In this document: in pieces, positions 59,243 through 64,000 of the stretch
Position numbering within the stretch: the first letter of the stretch is position 1
How the letters are laid out: each line of letters opens with the position of its first letter
Assembly (NCBI RefSeq): GCF_000688455.1
Contig: NZ_JIAL01000001.1
Span: 558,001 to 622,000, forward strand
DNA from: Pseudacidobacterium ailaaui
GTDB taxonomy: Bacteria > Acidobacteriota > Terriglobia > Terriglobales > Acidobacteriaceae
Reading direction: 5' to 3'
DNA: 64,000 nucleotides
The notes under the pieces: model-generated
Database searches by the model: none
Told to the model about the DNA's origin: nothing
What the model saw: only the letters and a program-made list of their open reading frames with translations
Made by a program: the position numbers and the translations under genes

Positions 59243-61861
59243 TTGGCCGTGAAAGTTAAATTCGCTTCCCGCTCTGTGTCCGGCAATCTTTGGAACAAGT
59301 CCATACTCATGGGCGTTGGTGCTGTCGCCGGGATTGTTTTTCTGCTTTTTGCCGCAATCACCACCTTTTATTACTTCAAATACAAACACATCGTGGACGA
59401 GCGGCTGGAAAAACCCTTGTTCACGAACACAGCCAGGATTTATGCAGCCCCGCGCGAGGTCCGTCCCGGACAAAAACTCACGGCATCCTTTCTGGCACAG
59501 GAGTTGCGCACGGCCGGATATAGCGAGTCTGGCGTGGGCCCTGCCTCCCCAATGGGCACTTATGAGCTTTCTGGCAGCAGCATCACCGTGCACCCGGGGC
59601 CGCAGTCCTATCACGCTCCAGACAGTGCCACGATCAGCTTCAGCGGCGGCAAAGTCAGCCAGATTACCGACGCCAGCGGTCAACCCCTTGCCGCTTATGA
59701 GCTGGAGCCGCTGCTGATTACCGGACTTTCTGACCAAAACCGCATCAAACGGCGGTTGGTGACCTATAGTGAACTACCCCGCTATCTGGTTCCCGCTGTA
59801 ACAGCGATTGAAGACCGTCGTTTCTTTGAGCACGACGGCGTGGACTACTATTCCATGATTGGCTGGGCATGGCACGATCTGCGCGGAGATCGGCGTTATG
59901 TGGGTGGGGGGTCCACCTTGACCATGCAACTGGCAAAGAATGTGTTTCTCTCTCCGGAGAGGACGCTTCGCCGCAAACTGAAGCAGATTCTCATTACTTT
60001 TCAACTGGAACACCGCTTCAGCAAGCAAAAGATCTTCGAAATTTACGCAAATGACATCCCTTTAGGACAGCGCGGCAGCTTTGCCATCAACGGTTTTGGT
60101 GAAGCTGCACAGGCCTATTTTGGCAAAGACGTCAGCCAGCTCAACCTGCCAGAGTGCGCGTTGCTTGCGGGCATGATCCAGAGCCCGAGCCGCTTGAATC
60201 CATACCGGCATCCGGCCCGTGCTCTCGAACGGCGCAATGTCGTTCTGGATGCCATGGTGGAAACCGGGGCCATTACCAAAGAGCAGGCAGAACAGGCCAA
60301 GGCTACTCCGCTTAAGCTGGCCTCACAAAGTGTGGACGCGAATGAAGCTCCTTATTTTGTGGACCTTGTCCGCGACCAGATCGTACAGAAGCTAGGCGAT
60401 GATCAATATAACCAGCAAGGGCTGCGCATCTACACTTCTCTAGATCCACAGCTGCAGGCCGCAGCGACAGAGGCCGTCACCGAGGGGATGAAGCGGGTAG
60501 ACGAACTCATTTTGAAGCGGCACACGCATCGCGCTTCCAAGAATGGTCCGGCCACGGTGGACAGCAATATTACCTACCCGCAGGTCGCTCTGGTTGCACT
60601 GAACCCCCATACTGGACAAGTGTTGGCCCTGGTTGGCGGCCGCAATTATGGCATGAGCCAGTTTAATCATGCCGTGCAGCATCGCCCTACTGGGTCCATT
60701 TTTAAGCCTTTTGTCTATGCAGCTGCTTTCAATACCAGCCTGACCGGAGCACAGCTCACAAATAGTGATGGCGTCAGCGGCATCTTTACCCCGGTCACCA
60801 TGCTGAACGACCAGCCAACTACCTACATGGTGGGCAATCAGGAATATACCCCACACAATTTTCACAACGAGCAATATGGCATGATCACTGCCGCATTTGC
60901 TCTTCAGCAATCACAAAACGTGGCCACGATTGCACTGGCACAAATGGTCGGATTCAACAATGTGGCCGCTCTGGCGCGCGATGCCGGCATCCGATCTGCC
61001 CGCGGAACGCCCTCTGTTGCGATTGGAGCTTATGATGCCACCCCTCTGGAGATGGCTGGCGCCTATACTGTGTTTGCAAATGGCGGCATCAAAATTGACC
61101 CCTGGATGCTGGCCTCTGTCCGAAGCTCTACCGGCGACGTCATCAGCGATTATTCCCCCACCAGTAAACCTGTGCTGGATCCTAGGGTGGCCTATCTAAC
61201 GACGAACCTGTTGGAGAATGTCATCAACCACGGCACGGGCGCCGTGGTGCGGTCTCTGGGCTTCACCGCCCCGGCAGCCGGAAAGACCGGCACCTCGAAT
61301 GATGCCTGGTTTGCCGGATATACAACGAACCTGCTCTGCATCGTCTGGGTTGGAAACGACGATTACACTGACATCAAGCTCCAGGGAATGCAGGCGGCCG
61401 CCCCGATCTGGGCAGAATTTATGAAGCGCGCCATTGCTCTGCCCCAATACTCGGATGTGACGGAATTCCCTGTTCCTGCGGGTGTCTCTCTGGTGACCCT
61501 GGACAAAAATACAAATCTGCTGGCCGACGCGGCCTGTCCTGATAACACCTACACTGTGGCGTTTCTGGACGGCACGCAGCCTACAGACACCTGCGATCAT
61601 GCCAACGGAGACCAGCGCAATCTCTTTCAGAAGATTTTCGGCTTAGGAGAAAAACAGGCTTCGGTGCCATCTGTGCAGGGTCCGCCTCCTCCGGTGGTCA
61701 GGCCGGTGGCACCATCCCCGAATCCGGCCCCCGGCGCGGTCACCGCAGAAAACCAGCAACAGCAGCCACAGGAACCGAAAAAGAAGCGTGGCTTTTTCAG
61801 CAAGCTCTTTGGTTTGGGCAAAAAAGACAAAACAGACCAGCAGCAGGAGAATCCTCAGTAA
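59243..61861 (+). CDS. Class A penicillin-binding protein (PBP1-type transglycosylase/transpeptidase)
   Basis: An 872-aa peptidoglycan synthase. One N-terminal membrane span (about residues 20-45), a UB2H-like segment (about 60-150), GT51 domain with catalytic Glu190 in AIEDRRFFEHDG and GGSTLTMQLAKN, and a transpeptidase domain with Ser485 in PTGSIFKPF, the SQN motif and Lys681 in GKTGTSNDAWF. The C-terminal 90 residues are a Pro/Gln/Lys-rich tail with two FFSKLFGLG/LFQKIFGLG repeats. The start is uncertain: TTG 59243 or GTG 59249. Confidence 0.95.
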   Translation: MAVKVKFASRSVSGNLWNKSILMGVGAVAGIVFLLFAAITTFYYFKYKHIVDERLEKPLFTNTARIYAAPREVRPGQKLTASFLAQELRTAGYSESGVGPASPMGTYELSGSSITVHPGPQSYHAPDSATISFSGGKVSQITDASGQPLAAYELEPLLITGLSDQNRIKRRLVTYSELPRYLVPAVTAIEDRRFFEHDGVDYYSMIGWAWHDLRGDRRYVGGGSTLTMQLAKNVFLSPERTLRRKLKQILITFQLEHRFSKQKIFEIYANDIPLGQRGSFAINGFGEAAQAYFGKDVSQLNLPECALLAGMIQSPSRLNPYRHPARALERRNVVLDAMVETGAITKEQAEQAKATPLKLASQSVDANEAPYFVDLVRDQIVQKLGDDQYNQQGLRIYTSLDPQLQAAATEAVTEGMKRVDELILKRHTHRASKNGPATVDSNITYPQVALVALNPHTGQVLALVGGRNYGMSQFNHAVQHRPTGSIFKPFVYAAAFNTSLTGAQLTNSDGVSGIFTPVTMLNDQPTTYMVGNQEYTPHNFHNEQYGMITAAFALQQSQNVATIALAQMVGFNNVAALARDAGIRSARGTPSVAIGAYDATPLEMAGAYTVFANGGIKIDPWMLASVRSSTGDVISDYSPTSKPVLDPRVAYLTTNLLENVINHGTGAVVRSLGFTAPAAGKTGTSNDAWFAGYTTNLLCIVWVGNDDYTDIKLQGMQAAAPIWAEFMKRAIALPQYSDVTEFPVPAGVSLVTLDKNTNLLADAACPDNTYTVAFLDGTQPTDTCDHANGDQRNLFQKIFGLGEKQASVPSVQGPPPPVVRPVAPSPNPAPGAVTAENQQQQPQEPKKKRGFFSKLFGLGKKDKTDQQQENPQ

Positions 61862-61882
61862 TCCGCATCTATACTTCCTCCT

Positions 61883-62740
61883 GTGGTCTTACTCTCAGCC
61901 ATCTTCTTCATGCTTTTTGGGCTGGCGATGGGCAGCTTCCTGAATGTCTGCATTGCACGTCTGCCGAGGCACCAATCCATCATTTCCCCTGCCTCCCATT
62001 GCCCAGCATGTGGCGCAGCCATACGGCCCAGCGATAATGTCCCCTTACTGAGCTGGCTGTTGTTGCGGGGACGCTGCCGGTCCTGTGCGTGGAGGATCCC
62101 GCCACGTTACCCACTGGTTGAGCTGAGCTCAATGTTTTTATTCCTTCTTTGCGGTCTGCTATGGGGAGTAAGCGTCAAGTCTGCGGGTATGTGTCTGCTT
62201 TGCTTCCTGCTACTCGGCCTGGCCGTAATGGATGCCGAGACCCTGCTTTTACCTGATGCCTTCACGCTGCCCGGTATCGTTCTGGGTGTTCTTTATTCCG
62301 GAATTGTCGCGGGCTGGCACGCCGCGGTATGGTCTTTTGTTGATGCAATCATCGCAGGTCTGGCTCTGCTGCTGCTTCGATGGTTGTACTGGATGCTACG
62401 CCGCAGCGAAGGCCTGGGACTGGGCGATGTAAAGCTGCTGGCCATGATTGCTGCATGGCTTGGCCCTCCGCAGACTTTGCTTGTTCTGTTCCTGGGAACA
62501 GTCTGCACAGCAGTCTTTGGCTTGGCCCTTCTTCCCTTTGCCGGAAAGCACCTTGCACAGACCAAGCGGCCCCGTCGTGAATCAGTCCATTCGAAAGGTG
62601 GACCTGATTCTTCCCGTGCTGCCAGTCTCTGGAGGGCCACGGCCCTACCCTATGGATCATTCCTTTGCGCCAGTGCCATCTACGCCATTTTTATGGGACC
62701 CCAAACCATACGCTGGTATCTCCACTTCTTCTTCAAGTAA
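61883..62740 (+). CDS. Prepilin peptidase (type IV leader peptidase, A24)
   Basis: A 285-aa inner-membrane aspartic protease, GTG start, 21 bases after the PBP gene. The cytoplasmic methyltransferase-like domain contains the zinc cysteines CPACG and CRSC; catalytic aspartates are in VMDAETLLLPD and GLGLGDVKLLA. About seven spans follow. It cleaves type IV prepilin-like leaders. No pilin genes are in the window. A polar insertion (HLAQTKRPRRESVHSKGGPD) near residue 225 lengthens it over usual PilD. Confidence 0.93.
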   Translation: MVLLSAIFFMLFGLAMGSFLNVCIARLPRHQSIISPASHCPACGAAIRPSDNVPLLSWLLLRGRCRSCAWRIPPRYPLVELSSMFLFLLCGLLWGVSVKSAGMCLLCFLLLGLAVMDAETLLLPDAFTLPGIVLGVLYSGIVAGWHAAVWSFVDAIIAGLALLLLRWLYWMLRRSEGLGLGDVKLLAMIAAWLGPPQTLLVLFLGTVCTAVFGLALLPFAGKHLAQTKRPRRESVHSKGGPDSSRAASLWRATALPYGSFLCASAIYAIFMGPQTIRWYLHFFFK

Positions 62741-63260
62741 CAGCGTGGCATCAGCACTCCAGCCTGATCTTCTATCTTCGCTTTAAGTGAAAAACTTACA
62801 TAGGTTAGGGAATTTTTTTCTTGCTTTTGTCATGCGAAAGAGCAATTAAAACACTTGCATCTTTTTCCATACTCTCCCCGAAAAATATTTCTTTTTCCCT
62901 TTGCGATTTTTACAAATTTGTTTTACAACTTCTTCAAACACACTTTTACAAAAGGCTTCTGCTCTTCTTGCTCCGAGAAGCGATACTCCTTTGCTTTGCA
63001 AATGGCGCAACAGGTTTGTGCCACTCAGAAGCAGTAAAGCGCTGCTTCTTCTTCCTCTCCTTGGATTTGCGAATAGCAATAGGTCTGTCTGGCAGCGGTG
63101 GCCGGATCATTGGTGGTCTGCCAGGCTCCGAACTGTTGCTGGGTGATAACGATATTTGCGCATTCCGGGAAAGAGTAAGTGCTGCTGTGAATAAGAAAAG
63201 TAGTGCGAAATCTTTTCAAATGACAACTCCCCCAACCTTAGTGATTCAGAAGGCTGTCTT
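62741..63260 (+). other. AT-rich gene-free interval upstream of a secreted beta-helix gene
   Basis: About 520 bases much richer in A and T than the surroundings, notably 62800-62950, without a supportable gene. A small hairpin CTTCT-tgctccg-AGAAG occurs near 62963-62979. It may be the long regulatory leader or promoter of the beta-helix gene at 63261. Confidence 0.5.
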
Positions 63261-64000
63261 ATGAAGTCGAGATTCTTTTTCGTCGCACTCGTATGTAGTT
63301 TGCTTGCGGTATCGTCTCTGCGCGTTGAGGCCCAGGCGAATGTAGTTGAAAACCAGACCATCTATCTTCACGTAAACGGAACTACAGGCTCTGATTCCAA
63401 TCCTGGTTCGCCCACACAACCATTCAAAACCATCAGTGCTGCCGTACAAAAAGCGCTCGCCAATAATCGGGCCGGGATCGGGACGAAAGTCTTGATTGAC
63501 GCAGGCGTATATCGCGAGTTCGTAAAGATCAGCCCATACAATCAAACCAGCGCCCCGATTACCATACAGGCCACGACCCAGGGCACCGCAATTATTGACG
63601 GGGCCGATTTGCTAACGAATTGGTACAAGAAAAATACAAATGTTTATGCGTATTCCTGGAAGGACTCCGTGGGTGGGTGCCCTCTGCCTTCAGGATGGTA
63701 TTCAGGAATGCCCGGCATCGTTCTCAACAATGAGATGGTGTTTGTCAATGGCCAGCCGATGACACAGGTCGCCTCGATCTCTCAGATGCGACCCGGTACA
63801 TTCTTTGTCAACAGCACTTATCAGGAACTAGACCTCTGGCCGCCTTCCGGCACCGATATGAATACGGCTACAGTCGAGGTCTCCAACCGCAGAGAGACCC
63901 TCGAAGTAGACAACGGAAAGAACCTTGTCTTTCGCGGCCTGGTCCTTCAACATGCTGCTTCTTGCATGAACCAGAATGGGGCCAACGTCTTCGGCAGTTC
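63261..64000 (+). CDS. Secreted right-handed beta-helix protein (5' part, cut by window end)
   Basis: The visible 246 residues begin with a signal peptide (MKSRFFFVALVCSLLAVSSL ... EAQA). YLHVNGTTGSDSNPGSPTQP and FKTISAAVQKAL form the DUF1565/pectate-lyase-like N-cap, followed by strand repeats such as KVLIDAGVYREFVKI, ITIQATTQGTAIIDGADLL, and NLVFRGLVLQHAASC. This is a parallel beta-helix typical of extracellular polysaccharide lyases, hydrolases or adhesins. The frame is open at 64000; any catalytic site lies beyond. It is not coupled to the prepilin peptidase gene. Confidence 0.75.
   Translation, partial: MKSRFFFVALVCSLLAVSSLRVEAQANVVENQTIYLHVNGTTGSDSNPGSPTQPFKTISAAVQKALANNRAGIGTKVLIDAGVYREFVKISPYNQTSAPITIQATTQGTAIIDGADLLTNWYKKNTNVYAYSWKDSVGGCPLPSGWYSGMPGIVLNNEMVFVNGQPMTQVASISQMRPGTFFVNSTYQELDLWPPSGTDMNTATVEVSNRRETLEVDNGKNLVFRGLVLQHAASCMNQNGANVFGS

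Noticed and set aside
1-64000. CRISPR arrays, tRNA and rRNA genes
   Set aside because: No regularly spaced repeat array was seen, and no cloverleaf or rRNA-like sequence was recognised by eye; a tRNA scan was not possible.

Overview
The window looks like chromosome from a GC-rich member of the Acidobacteriota, probably Acidobacteriaceae/Terriglobia. This is inferred from gene content. There are two very large Oar-type TonB-dependent receptors with N-terminal carboxypeptidase-regulatory-like domains, a hopanoid radical-SAM gene (hpnJ), several Tat/Sec-exported carbohydrate-active proteins, and a high-affinity Kdp potassium system. Most of the window is ordinary chromosome. Three stretches stand out as accessory: about 0.3-1.7 kb, about 13.3-15.2 kb and about 44-59 kb.

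Layout. At 0-2.4 kb a serine protease is paired with a Trypco1-like partner (a predicted conflict module), followed by a HAD hydrolase. At 2.6-5.8 kb lie a secreted papain-like-fold protein and kynA-kynU for tryptophan breakdown. At 5.8-12.7 kb is the kdp region: kdpE, a 28-aa ORF, kdpF, A, B and C on the minus strand, with a shortened KdpD-like kinase divergent from kdpE and a KdpE-box-like sequence in front of the small ORFs. At 13.3-15.2 kb is a small island: the 3' stub of an ArsR-like gene, an AbiJ-NTD3/TIR defence-type gene, and the wreck of a MobF conjugative relaxase. At 15.2-24.4 kb are a membrane protein, a GT2 glycosyltransferase, a VOC protein with a WYL regulator, threonine aldolase, a DnaC-like ATPase, a GH15 enzyme and a pair of half-size DMT transporters. 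At 24.6-32.5 kb are hpnJ, an adaptor-TPR-TolC operon whose tolC is frameshifted, queF, an MFS transporter and an orphan DppC-type permease.

At 32.5-36.5 kb is the first TonB receptor, with a promoter-like element and a leader that can form two mutually exclusive helices. At 36.5-44.1 kb is housekeeping content: ROK kinase-sthA, thiE-yceD-rpmF-plsX, a beta-propeller lipoprotein and a quinone oxidoreductase. At 44.1-59.1 kb is the most coherent system. A FadR-type GntR regulator is divergent from a complete trans-4-hydroxy-L-proline catabolic operon (epimerase, three-subunit dehydrogenase, deaminase, 2-oxoglutarate semialdehyde dehydrogenase). Facing it is an operon of a 1282-aa TonB receptor, a GH127 beta-L-arabinofuranosidase and a Tat-exported TIM-barrel protein. 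Both promoters carry a near-identical GntR-type palindrome (14 of 18 bases). The simplest reading is one regulon for eating plant hydroxyproline-rich glycoproteins such as extensins: arabinose is trimmed from hydroxyproline, the glycopeptide is imported, and hydroxyproline is oxidised to 2-oxoglutarate. At 59.2-64 kb are a class A penicillin-binding protein, a prepilin peptidase, and the start of a secreted beta-helix protein cut by the window edge.
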